Shown here one piece after another: positions 1 to 6,578 of a DNA stretch of 11,362 bases (positions are counted from its first letter, which is position 1; every line of letters begins with the position of its first letter). Source of the DNA: Bacteroidota bacterium (lineage in GTDB: Bacteria > Bacteroidota > Ignavibacteria > Kapaibacteriales > Kapaibacteriaceae); the NCBI GenBank assembly GCA_003488525.1, contig DNLG01000048.1:1-11362 (forward strand), given 5' to 3'. Under the pieces are notes generated by a model that ran no database searches, had not been told where the DNA came from, and saw only the letters and a program-made list of their open reading frames with translations. The translations under genes and the position numbers were made by a program.

Positions 1-13
1 AGCGTATCGGGAT

Positions 14-805
14 TTACGCCGATCGAGCAGAAGTCCGCCGCGAAGACACCAGAAACCAGGCGCCTGCAACGATAAACGGCAGACTCAGCAGTTGCCCCAT
101 ATCCAGGGGAAGCGATGCTTCAAAATCCACCTGGTGCTCCTTTAAAAACTCGATGGCAAACCTGCTGGAGAACAGCAGCACCATAAACAGACCGATCAGC
201 ATTCCGGGCTGCCGGCTTGCAACTCCTCGTCGGTACAGCAACCACAGTCCGACAAACAGCACGAGGCACACAAGCGCTTCGTACACCTGTGTCGGATGGC
301 GGGCAAGGGGCTGGGCGTCAACACGCATGAACCAGAAGCCCCATGGCAGATCCGTTGGACGACCGATGATCTCGGAGTTCATGAGGTTGCCCAGGCGGAT
401 GCACATCCCCGACAGCGCGGCCATAATCGCCAGACGGTCCAGCAACCACGTCATCGAATACCCAGGCAACGCACGATGGAAAAGGTAAAGTCCCGTAATG
501 ATGCCGAGCGCACCTCCATGACTGGCAAGACCACCGTGCCAGATGGCGATCACCTCGAATGGATCCTCCAGCAGAAGATGGGGCTCGTAAAACAGCACAT
601 GTCCCAGACGGGCACCGATCACTGTACCGAACATCATGTACAGCGTCAGCCGATCAAGATCAGCAATGCTTTTTCTCTCGGAAAGAAAAATGCGCTTCAT
701 CACCACATAGCTGAGCATGAAGGCCGTGGCAAAAAGCACTCCGTACCATCGCGGTGACAGGGGGCCGATCGTTCCGATCACTGGGTCGACATTCCACTCG
801 ATCAT
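14..805 (-). CDS. lgt: Prolipoprotein diacylglyceryl transferase Lgt
   Basis: Integral inner-membrane enzyme that moves a diacylglyceryl group from phosphatidylglycerol to the lipobox cysteine of prelipoproteins, the first step of lipoprotein maturation. The 263-residue product has several hydrophobic segments and the family hallmarks: IGPLSPRWYG near residues 13-22, SHGG at 95-98 (the catalytic-region histidine), the IRLGNLMNSEIIGR block at 136-149 holding the conserved Arg, Asn and Glu, RHPTQVYEAL at 169-178, and SRFAIEF near 214-220. Length is normal for the family. The frame is open further upstream to a TTG at 841 and an ATG at 817. I chose the ATG at 805 because the protein then begins MIEWNVDPVIGTIGP, like known Lgt proteins, and because the ATG at 817 lies inside a TATGTTTG promoter-like box. 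There is no convincing Shine-Dalgarno sequence. It lies 81 bp downstream of the OmpA-domain gene on the same strand, behind a terminator-like palindrome. Identity is very secure; the start is moderately secure. Confidence 0.95.
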   Translation of the reverse strand: MIEWNVDPVIGTIGPLSPRWYGVLFATAFMLSYVVMKRIFLSERKSIADLDRLTLYMMFGTVIGARLGHVLFYEPHLLLEDPFEVIAIWHGGLASHGGALGIITGLYLFHRALPGYSMTWLLDRLAIMAALSGMCIRLGNLMNSEIIGRPTDLPWGFWFMRVDAQPLARHPTQVYEALVCLVLFVGLWLLYRRGVASRQPGMLIGLFMVLLFSSRFAIEFLKEHQVDFEASLPLDMGQLLSLPFIVAGAWFLVSSRRTSARSA

Positions 806-810
806 GGTTG

Positions 811-841
811 CAAACATATCCCCGAAAACGAAAGCGCCCAA
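811..841 (-). promoter_or_regulatory. Putative lgt promoter (Bacteroidota type)
   Basis: Reading the minus strand, TTG (839-841) is followed after 20 nt by TATGTTTG (811-818), then CAACC, then the ATG at 805. This matches the Bacteroidota primary sigma pattern TTG or TTTG, a spacer of about 19-21 nt, then TAnnTTTG. The -7 box ends only 5 nt before the start codon, so transcripts would have almost no leader. The TTG element sits inside the right arm of the upstream palindrome. Prediction from sequence only. Confidence 0.5.
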
Positions 842-858
842 CCATATGGTTGGGCGCT
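833..858 (-). terminator. Perfect 26-bp palindrome, likely rho-independent terminator of the OmpA-domain gene
   Basis: Positions 833-845 and 846-858 are exact reverse complements. As RNA this folds into an 11-bp GC-rich stem (AGCGCCCAACC with GGTTGGGCGCT) and an ATAT loop. On the minus strand it starts 28 nt after the OmpA-domain stop codon and is followed by the T-rich run TTCGTTTTC. On the plus strand the sequence after the stem is not T-rich. That makes it a terminator for the gene ending at 887. Because it is perfectly symmetric it could also be a DNA-binding site. Confidence 0.7.
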
Positions 859-886
859 CGTTGAAAGCTATTTCGCGACTCGACTG

Positions 887-3532
887 TTATTCGAGCTCAG
901 CATCTGCAAGCGGCGTCTCGATGATGACCTGCACCGTACGGTTGAAGAAGCGGCCTTCCGGTGAGTCGTTCGAGTAGAGCGGCTCTTCTTCACCTGTTCC
1001 GCGCGTGGTCATTTCGGCGTACTTGTTACCTGTCGACTTGATGAACTTTTCGGCCGTGCCGGCACGCTGCTCCGACAGCTTCTTGTTGCGTGTATCGAGA
1101 CCGACAACGTCCGTGTGACCTTCGATGCGGATAACCGAGGACTTCTTGACGCGTGGGTATACCCATGTCGACATGATTCGCTCATTCAGTTCTCCAGCTT
1201 CCGGAGAGTCGAATTTGAAGAGAATGAGGTTGTACTTCTCAAGCGTCTTGGCATCTCCAAGGCCTACGCCAAGGCTCTTTGACGAAACACGCTTGACCGG
1301 TGTGGTAACTGTGTCAGACTTACACTCCTGGCCGTTCTTCGATGTCACGATAAGAACCGACTTGTACGGAGGCAGGTTGAATTCAGCTGTGCCGTCGGCA
1401 CCCTTTTCCTTCGGATACTCCGCATCGTCGTTCTGCCAGTCCCACTTCGTCTTGGTATCTGTAATGTTCAGGTCCTTGACCGTCTTCCACATCTTGCCGT
1501 TGCGGAACACTTCGATACGGCGAGAAGCAACGATGTTGTTGTCGATACCGTTCTTCATCGCGTACTCGATCGTTGCTGGTGACGGGAACAGCGTAGGATC
1601 GCGGTCTTCGATTGGCTTCTGAACATTCCACAGATCGTCCTTCGAACCGGAGAACACAAGCTCCGTGCGACGGTTCTCAACGATACCGTTCGTGTCTTTC
1701 TTGTTCGATGGAAGTTCTGGCCAGCCCCTTGCCGTGAGCTTCATACGGCTCTCAGGAATGCCCCACACGTTCTTCAGGTAGTCATAGACAACCTGTGCAC
1801 GCTGCTTTGGAAGGGGCGAATTCTTGTCTTCGTTGTTTTCGTCCGTACAGCCCACAACCTCCACGTTGACGTTCGGGAACTTGCGCAGGCGGTAACCAAA
1901 GATGTTCAGTGTGTGGTAATACTTGTCGAGCGTACCACCCGGCAGACGCTCGTCTGTGAAGTCGTTCGTTTGTGCTGATGTCAGGCGCTTGTATCGAGCA
2001 GGAAGCGTGCTGCTGTTGAGATCGAAGAACACGTAAGGAAGCAGTGGGAAAAGCTGGATCGTTGCACGCTCTTCGATAACCAGTCCCTTGAAGTTGTTGT
2101 TCTTCTTCTTCGCCCAGTCAGAAAGCTCCATGTCGGCAGCAAGCGTCGGGCGTGATCCAAGAGTAATCGTCTTGCGAATCTCGGTCTGCGCGTTGGCTTC
2201 GTCCTTGTTCGTCGTTAATCCCGGATACTGCACCGGTACGGTGATGCTGCGCTGACCATAGGTTTCGGATGATGCCGTGACCGTGATGTTCACCGAACCA
2301 GCTTTGCTCTTGCCAGTGCCGTAGTCGTCATCGCCGACGATGATGTTCGATTCGATGTTCGAGGTCGTGACCTCGCCCTTGGATTCGCGGGAGGTGATGG
2401 CGTTCTTGTACGTGATCGTCGCCGGGACGTTCTGCCCGGTACACTCGTCCACAACCGTAACGATCAGGTTAACGGCGCGAGTGAACGTTGGGATGAATGC
2501 CATGTAAATGTCGTATTCACCCTTGGCACCCTTGATATCTTCACGTTCTGAAGAGAAATACAGAACATCTCCAGAAGGAGGCATGGAGAGGAAGGCATCC
2601 CTCTCCGGCGAGTTGATCGGGGCTGGGAGCTGCTCTGGCTTTGCCCAGCGGGCGCGACCTTCTTTGTCCTTCTCACCGGTCTTCTTCGTACGGTAGAAGT
2701 CCAGGCCGCCCATGTTCGGCAGGTGGCCGTTCGACGAGAAGAAGAGCGTGCGACCGTCAGGAGCGATGAATGGGGACATTTCCATGGCAGGAGTGTTTAC
2801 ATCCGGACCCAGGTTCTTGGCCTTCTTCCACTCGCCGAGATCATCGTCCCAATCACAATACCAAATGTCAAAGTCCTTGTCGTCTTCATCATCCGGGTGA
2901 TTCGGCGACGGACGGTTCGAGGTGAAATACAGACGCTGCTTATCTGGCGAGATGTACGGTTGAGAGTCCCAGAACTCGGAGTTCACGTTCGGGCCGAGGT
3001 TCTTCGGCTCCGTGAACTTATCTCCGTCAACACGGGCTTCCCAGATGTCGCAGAACCCAATACCGCCGGGGCGATTACAGCCCGTGAAGTAGAGAGTCTG
3101 ACGGTCAGCAGCGATCGAGGCAGCGCCTTCGTCGCTCGACATATTGATCTCGGTAAGATTGACCGGCTCGCTGAAGTTCGTGTCCTGATTATCGGCCTTC
3201 GTCGCCTTCCAGAAGTCGTGCGACAGACGTCCTTCCGTCACATTGAACTTACTGCCCGGGCGCTCGGAGACGAAGTACAGCGTCTTGCCGTCAGCGCTGA
3301 TCGTCGGCGCATAGTCGACGCCATCGTGATTGATCACGCCAAGATTAATGATCCGAATCTTCTTCGGATCACCGAGTACGTCTCCGCGTGAATCATCTTG
3401 GGCGGGAGCGCTCGACGATACCGTAGCGCTGTAGAGATACAGCACCCTGTCAGCTGTGCCTGCCTGCAGATTCGTCAAGAGACAGACAAGGGTGACGATA
3501 GAGACCACAACAAATCGTCGTACCATAGACAT
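887..3532 (-). CDS. Secreted PD40-repeat protein with two OmpA-like peptidoglycan-binding domains (PorE-like architecture)
   Basis: An 881-residue envelope protein that probably tethers outer-membrane or periplasmic machinery to peptidoglycan. Residues 1-25 form a signal peptide (MSMVRRFVVVSIVTLVCLL) without a lipobox cysteine. Five PD40/WD40-like propeller repeats follow near 76-92, 137-155, 191-207, 253-268 and 312-330, each with a core such as SPDKQRLYFTSNRP. Residues 350-460 look like a carboxypeptidase-regulatory or Ig-like beta domain (VNLIVTVVDECTGQNVPATI). A first OmpA-like domain spans about 495-630 (VEVVGCTDENNE, QRAQVVYDYL, ENRRTELVF). A linker beta region follows, then a second OmpA-like domain at about 763-875 (IRIEGHTDVVG, LSEQRAG, FFNRTVQVI). 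Both keep the Asp and Arg expected to bind diaminopimelate. The frame is open 34 codons further upstream, but the signal peptide and a weak AAAGGG at 3537-3542 favour the ATG at 3532; the ATG at 3526 is also possible. OmpA and PD40 calls are secure; the cellular role is inferred. Confidence 0.9.
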   Translation of the reverse strand: MSMVRRFVVVSIVTLVCLLTNLQAGTADRVLYLYSATVSSSAPAQDDSRGDVLGDPKKIRIINLGVINHDGVDYAPTISADGKTLYFVSERPGSKFNVTEGRLSHDFWKATKADNQDTNFSEPVNLTEINMSSDEGAASIAADRQTLYFTGCNRPGGIGFCDIWEARVDGDKFTEPKNLGPNVNSEFWDSQPYISPDKQRLYFTSNRPSPNHPDDEDDKDFDIWYCDWDDDLGEWKKAKNLGPDVNTPAMEMSPFIAPDGRTLFFSSNGHLPNMGGLDFYRTKKTGEKDKEGRARWAKPEQLPAPINSPERDAFLSMPPSGDVLYFSSEREDIKGAKGEYDIYMAFIPTFTRAVNLIVTVVDECTGQNVPATITYKNAITSRESKGEVTTSNIESNIIVGDDDYGTGKSKAGSVNITVTASSETYGQRSITVPVQYPGLTTNKDEANAQTEIRKTITLGSRPTLAADMELSDWAKKKNNNFKGLVIEERATIQLFPLLPYVFFDLNSSTLPARYKRLTSAQTNDFTDERLPGGTLDKYYHTLNIFGYRLRKFPNVNVEVVGCTDENNEDKNSPLPKQRAQVVYDYLKNVWGIPESRMKLTARGWPELPSNKKDTNGIVENRRTELVFSGSKDDLWNVQKPIEDRDPTLFPSPATIEYAMKNGIDNNIVASRRIEVFRNGKMWKTVKDLNITDTKTKWDWQNDDAEYPKEKGADGTAEFNLPPYKSVLIVTSKNGQECKSDTVTTPVKRVSSKSLGVGLGDAKTLEKYNLILFKFDSPEAGELNERIMSTWVYPRVKKSSVIRIEGHTDVVGLDTRNKKLSEQRAGTAEKFIKSTGNKYAEMTTRGTGEEEPLYSNDSPEGRFFNRTVQVIIETPLADAELE

Positions 3533-3536
3533 TTCG

Positions 3537-3542
3537 CCCTTT
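3537..3542 (-). promoter_or_regulatory. Weak ribosome binding site for the PD40/OmpA gene
   Basis: Minus strand AAAGGG lies 4 nt before the ATG at 3532 and 10 nt before the ATG at 3526. It is the only Shine-Dalgarno-like site I find at a gene start in this window, and it helps reject the upstream-extended reading frame. Confidence 0.4.
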
Positions 3543-3603
3543 GAAGTTAGTTCGCTCCCCACCTGTTGGCGTCGGCTCGGCAGTAGTGCCGTGACGACAG
3601 GGC

Positions 3604-3635
3604 CAAAAAATAGGTAAATGTGGAAAACCGCCAAA
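3604..3635 (-). promoter_or_regulatory. Putative promoter of the PD40/OmpA gene
   Basis: On the minus strand TTTG (3632-3635) is separated by 19 nt from TATTTTTTG (3604-3612), close to the Bacteroidota pattern TTTG-N19-TAnnTTTG with one extra T in the -7 box. Transcription would start near 3598, giving a leader of about 65 nt. This lies in the 119-bp gap after the barrel gene, so the large gene probably has its own promoter even if it is also read through from upstream. Confidence 0.4.
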
Positions 3636-3651
3636 GCCTATTTGCGAGAAA

Positions 3652-4482
3652 TCAGAGATTGTAACGGAACTCGAGCATGAATTGAAGGGTCGACACACGC
3701 AGGTCGCCGTTGTTGAGACTCAGCTGAGTTACGGGAATGAAGTACTGCACCACGGGCACCAGCACGGCCGTCACGTCCATGCCCCAAGGCCGACGATCGC
3801 GAGCCAGCGGGATCTCATATCCGGCAGAAATCGTGCCGCCGATCTGAAAGGATGACAAGTCGGCATAGGGGCCGTTTTCAAGGGTTACCGAGCCGCTTCC
3901 GTTCTCACCGAACACAACGTCGGCCAACTCCCCGTCGGGAAGGGTCACCCGTGGCGTCTGCAGAGACTTGGTATGCGTCAGGTCGGAGCTGACCACGTAG
4001 CCAACCGACAGGCCTGCGCGGCCAAAGAAATTCCCGAAAAGCGAGCTCTTGACGTAGGGATTGAAGCTGAGCATATCGAAGCTCAACGTTGCTTCATTCA
4101 AAAAGGTGATCGGGACGTTGTAGGATTGTCCCGTGGGGCTTGTCTGCACAACACCCTCAACCTCCCGGAAGCGGCCAGAAATGCCCCTTCCCTCATAGCC
4201 GAGAAGCGTTCCAATGGTGAGTCCCGAACGGAATTTGTGCTCAACCATCAGGCCGGCCACTAGCCCCGTGCCGGCGCCCCCGATGAAATCACAGTCACAG
4301 CTCGTCGAAAACGTTCCGCCCTGCGAGTTGAAGGAGGGTCCTACATACAGTCCGTACCACGTGTAGATCGGTTTTTCATCCGGCCCGAGCGGCGTACTCG
4401 ACCCCTTAAGGCGCTGTGCCGAGGCACCTACGGCGGAAAGAGCGATCAACGCGGACAGGACAAGCAGTGCTGGGATTCGCAT
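3652..4482 (-). CDS. Small outer-membrane beta-barrel protein
   Basis: A 276-residue protein with a textbook signal peptide, MRIPALLVLSALIALSAVG, and a likely signal peptidase I cut after ASA at residues 20-22. The mature part is glycine-rich with alternating hydrophobic and polar stretches typical of an 8-12-strand outer-membrane barrel: YGLYVGPSFNSQGG at 43-56, GTGLVAGLMVEHKF at 71-84, LTIGTLLGYEGRG at 88-100, AGLSVGYVVSS at 156-166, and a closing strand LQFMLEFRYNL at the C-terminus. It resembles the PorT-like or OmpA-like barrel families, but I cannot name a specific function or substrate. A Cys-Asp-Cys-Asp motif occurs at 62-65. The frame extends upstream to 4662 inside rsmB on the other strand; the signal peptide decides the start at 4482. 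There is no Shine-Dalgarno sequence. It lies 119 bp upstream of the PD40/OmpA gene on the same strand, which suggests but does not prove a shared envelope role. Confidence 0.8.
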   Translation of the reverse strand: MRIPALLVLSALIALSAVGASAQRLKGSSTPLGPDEKPIYTWYGLYVGPSFNSQGGTFSTSCDCDFIGGAGTGLVAGLMVEHKFRSGLTIGTLLGYEGRGISGRFREVEGVVQTSPTGQSYNVPITFLNEATLSFDMLSFNPYVKSSLFGNFFGRAGLSVGYVVSSDLTHTKSLQTPRVTLPDGELADVVFGENGSGSVTLENGPYADLSSFQIGGTISAGYEIPLARDRRPWGMDVTAVLVPVVQYFIPVTQLSLNNGDLRVSTLQFMLEFRYNL

Positions 4483-4550
4483 AATGGGTTGCAATGAAAG
4501 AGGGTGTAACATAACGCTCTGACGGTTCACGTTCGCAACTATGGTTTCCC

Positions 4551-4558
4551 TATAATTG
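4551..4558 (+). promoter_or_regulatory. Putative rsmB promoter -7/-10 box
   Basis: TATAATTG is a perfect E. coli-type TATAAT and is one base off the Bacteroidota TAnnTTTG box. It ends 6 nt before the rsmB ATG at 4565, so the message would be leaderless or nearly so. No clear -33/-35 element is visible; TTCACG at 4526-4531 is a poor candidate. The barrel gene's promoter must share this 82-bp divergent gap (4483-4564), but I cannot place it. Confidence 0.45.
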
Positions 4559-4564
4559 CGGGCT

Positions 4565-5971
4565 ATGAGCAACCAAAACGCACCTTCCGACCTGCGTGAT
4601 GAGCAGGCGGCACCCCGGATCGAAGATTCTGCGACCGTGGTGTTCCAGACGGCCAGAGGCATCGCTGTTAAACTCCTGAGCCGCTATGAAAATTCCGATT
4701 CGTACATCGACAAGATGCTCGACGGGGAACTCCGTCGAACCGAGCTTGAAGCTGCCGACCGCGCTCTGGTGACCGAGTTGGTCAACGGATGCGTCCGCTG
4801 GCAGTCGCGCCTGGACTGGGTGCTGATGGGGTTCTACCACGGGGAGTTTGCCAAGTGCATGCCCATTGTCAAGAACTCGCTTCGGATAGCCCTTTACCAG
4901 ATGATGTTCCTGTCGAAGATCCCTGCGCCGGCGGCTATCAATGAGTCCGTTGAACTCGTCAAGCGCATCAAGGGGGACCGTCACGCTGGCGTTGTCAATG
5001 GCGTGCTGCGAAACATCCTGCGCAACCTGCAATCGATCCGCTATCCCGACCGGAACGAAAACGAAGTGCTGTATCTGTCGGTGCACACGGCGCACCCGCA
5101 GTGGCTGGTGCGGCGCTACCTCGACAGATTCGGCAGCGAACAGGCCGAGGCACTCCTGAGTGCCAACAACCAGCGGCCGATGCTGACGCTCCGCGTTAAC
5201 GGCCTGAAGACCTCGCTCGAAACGGTAGAGCGTGAGCTCACCGAGGCCGATATCAAGTTCGAGGTCTCGCCGGTTCACCCTTCGAGCCTGCTGGTAACGT
5301 CACTGCGCGACGTACGCGGTCTTACCCTCTTTGCCGAGGGCCACGTCAGCGTGCAGGATGCAAGCGCCTCACTGGCCGTCCAGCTGGCCAGCCCCAAGCC
5401 GGGTATGAGCGTGATCGATCTCTGCGCCGCTCCGGGCGGAAAGGCCGTGATGGCTGCCGAATTGATGCAGAACAAGGGCTCGGTGATCGCGCTCGAGAAG
5501 TACGAATCCAAGCTGCAGTTCATCCGTGATAATGCTGCCCGATCGGGTGTGAGCATTATCAGCCCCCTTCAGGGTGACGCCCGTGAGTATGCCTCTGCGG
5601 AAGGGGCCGACATCGTACTCGTGGATGCACCGTGCACGGGGCTTGGTACTCTGTCAAAGAAGCCCGATATCAAGTGGCGCCGTCAGATCGATGACATCCG
5701 CAAGATGGTGCAGACGCAGCGGGCCATCCTCGAGAATGCCGCGAAACTGGTCAAGGTTGGCGGCTGCATCGTGTACTCTACCTGCACGGTCGAACCCGAA
5801 GAGAACACGGAAACGATCGCATGGTTCCTCGGGTCACACGCGAACTTCTCGCTCGACCCGGCTGAGTCGAAGCTGCCGGCCGATGTATGTCAGGATGGAT
5901 ATCTGCAGACGTTTCCGCACAAGCATCGCAGTGATGGTGCGTTCGCGGCAAGACTTGTCCGCACGGCCTAA
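4565..5971 (+). CDS. rsmB: 16S rRNA (cytosine-967-C5)-methyltransferase RsmB
   Basis: A 468-residue cytoplasmic enzyme expected to transfer a methyl group from S-adenosylmethionine to C5 of a cytosine in 16S rRNA (C967 in E. coli). Residues of about 25-155 form the NusB-like RNA-binding domain typical of RsmB (for example ELVNGCVRWQSRLDW, INESVELVKRI, VVNGVLRN). The RsmB/NOP2-type methyltransferase domain follows: the SAM-binding loop CAAPGGK at 287-293, VLVDAPCTGLG at 351-361 with the motif IV cysteine at 357, and YSTCTVEPEEN at 404-414 with the catalytic motif VI cysteine at 407. It ends with the family's usual RSDGAFAARL. Length is slightly above the E. coli protein because of an N-terminal tail of about 20 residues. 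The ATG at 4565 is preferred to an in-frame TTG at 4556, which lies within the TATAATTG box. The stop codon overlaps that of the convergent cobalamin adenosyltransferase gene. Confidence 0.95.
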   Translation: MSNQNAPSDLRDEQAAPRIEDSATVVFQTARGIAVKLLSRYENSDSYIDKMLDGELRRTELEAADRALVTELVNGCVRWQSRLDWVLMGFYHGEFAKCMPIVKNSLRIALYQMMFLSKIPAPAAINESVELVKRIKGDRHAGVVNGVLRNILRNLQSIRYPDRNENEVLYLSVHTAHPQWLVRRYLDRFGSEQAEALLSANNQRPMLTLRVNGLKTSLETVERELTEADIKFEVSPVHPSSLLVTSLRDVRGLTLFAEGHVSVQDASASLAVQLASPKPGMSVIDLCAAPGGKAVMAAELMQNKGSVIALEKYESKLQFIRDNAARSGVSIISPLQGDAREYASAEGADIVLVDAPCTGLGTLSKKPDIKWRRQIDDIRKMVQTQRAILENAAKLVKVGGCIVYSTCTVEPEENTETIAWFLGSHANFSLDPAESKLPADVCQDGYLQTFPHKHRSDGAFAARLVRTA

Positions 5972-6531
5972 TCTTTTGCCGTAGACGTCCATGGAACATC
6001 GCTGACGCCTTCCTCAGCATTGATGCGGCGTGCGGCAACGAAGAGGAAGTCCGACAGTCGGTTGACGTAGTGAATGACCACATCGCCAAGGGCTTCGTGG
6101 CGCGCCAGGCCGACAATGCACCGCTCAGCACGACGGCATACCGTGCGTGCCAGGTGTGCATATGCCGCTGCTGAGCTTCCACCAGGGAGGATAAAGTTCT
6201 TGAGTGGCTCAAGACGCTCCTCGTGCTCGTCGATCCAGTGCTCGAGTTCCTCGACGTGGCTCTGCGAGACGCGCGGGATGGCATACACCGGAGGCGGGTC
6301 AAGGGGCGTGGCAAGGTCGGCACCAAGCGTAAACAGGTCCGAAGCAATCCGGTCAAACTGCGCTTTCAATGGCGCAGGCAACGCATGCGTGCGGAGGATT
6401 CCGATGACGGCGCTGAGCTCGTCGACGGTGCCATAGGCCTCGATACGGAGGTCGTCCTTCTGAACCCGGACGCCTCCGAACAACGCCGTAGTGCCGTCGT
6501 CGCCCGTCTTGGTGTAGATGCGTGTTGCCAT
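5968..6531 (-). CDS. PduO-type ATP:cob(I)alamin adenosyltransferase
   Basis: A 187-residue cytoplasmic enzyme of the PduO/MMAB family that transfers the adenosyl group of ATP to cob(I)alamin, making the coenzyme B12 used by radical mutases and dehydratases. Visible signatures: the N-terminal ATP-binding segment IYTKTGDDGTTALFGG at 5-20, AYGTVDELSAVIG at 32-44 (Asp37, equivalent to the aspartate that salt-bridges a later arginine), NFILPGGSSAAAYAHLARTV at 112-131, RRAERC at 133-138, and YVNRLSDFLFVAAR at 155-168. Length is typical. It begins at ATG 6531, with a TATCTTCG box ending 6 nt upstream and no Shine-Dalgarno sequence. It diverges from ymdB and converges with rsmB; neither neighbour is a B12 gene, so its user enzymes (such as methylmalonyl-CoA mutase or ribonucleotide reductase) must be elsewhere. 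No cobalamin riboswitch fits the 47-bp upstream gap. Family assignment is very secure. Confidence 0.95.
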   Translation of the reverse strand: MATRIYTKTGDDGTTALFGGVRVQKDDLRIEAYGTVDELSAVIGILRTHALPAPLKAQFDRIASDLFTLGADLATPLDPPPVYAIPRVSQSHVEELEHWIDEHEERLEPLKNFILPGGSSAAAYAHLARTVCRRAERCIVGLARHEALGDVVIHYVNRLSDFLFVAARRINAEEGVSDVPWTSTAKD

Positions 6532-6537
6532 AGGACG

Positions 6538-6545
6538 CGAAGATA
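6538..6545 (-). promoter_or_regulatory. Putative -7 box of the cobalamin adenosyltransferase gene
   Basis: Minus-strand TATCTTCG is one base off TAnnTTTG and ends 6 nt before the ATG at 6531. No -33 TTG is found at the expected distance. I report it because the same box-to-ATG spacing recurs at three other genes of the window. Confidence 0.35.
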
Positions 6546-6559
6546 CCCCGACAAGGGGT
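6545..6559. repeat. Short inverted repeat between divergent promoters
   Basis: ACCCC at 6545-6549 and GGGGT at 6555-6559 are inverted copies around GACAA. The repeat lies midway between the divergent cobalamin adenosyltransferase and ymdB genes and touches the putative -7 box of the former. It could be an operator, but five-base arms can occur by chance in GC-rich DNA. Confidence 0.3.
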
Positions 6560-6563
6560 TTCG

Positions 6564-6571
6564 TAGGTTTG
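6564..6571 (+). promoter_or_regulatory. Putative ymdB-pyk promoter -7 box
   Basis: TAGGTTTG matches the Bacteroidota TAnnTTTG consensus exactly and ends 7 nt before the ATG at 6579, implying a leader of zero to a few nucleotides. No -33 TTG is visible about 20 nt upstream. It would drive both ymdB and the overlapping pyruvate kinase gene. Confidence 0.45.
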
Positions 6572-6578
6572 CACCGCT

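Noticed and set aside
806..841. Longer lgt reading frame from TTG 841 or ATG 817
   Set aside because: The TTG lies inside the terminator palindrome and the ATG at 817 lies inside the TATGTTTG box; starting at 805 gives the usual Lgt N-terminus.
2723..3391. 222-codon plus-strand frame opposite the PD40 repeats
   Set aside because: Its repetitive look mirrors the PD40 repeats on the real coding strand; no domain or plausible start signal.
3533..3634. 34-codon upstream extension of the PD40/OmpA gene
   Set aside because: It would bury the signal peptide inside the protein; a weak Shine-Dalgarno and a clean signal sequence favour 3532.
4550..5278. 242-codon antisense frame opposite rsmB
   Set aside because: It lies wholly opposite the conserved NusB/RsmB coding sequence, has no recognisable domain, and is a typical GC-driven shadow frame.
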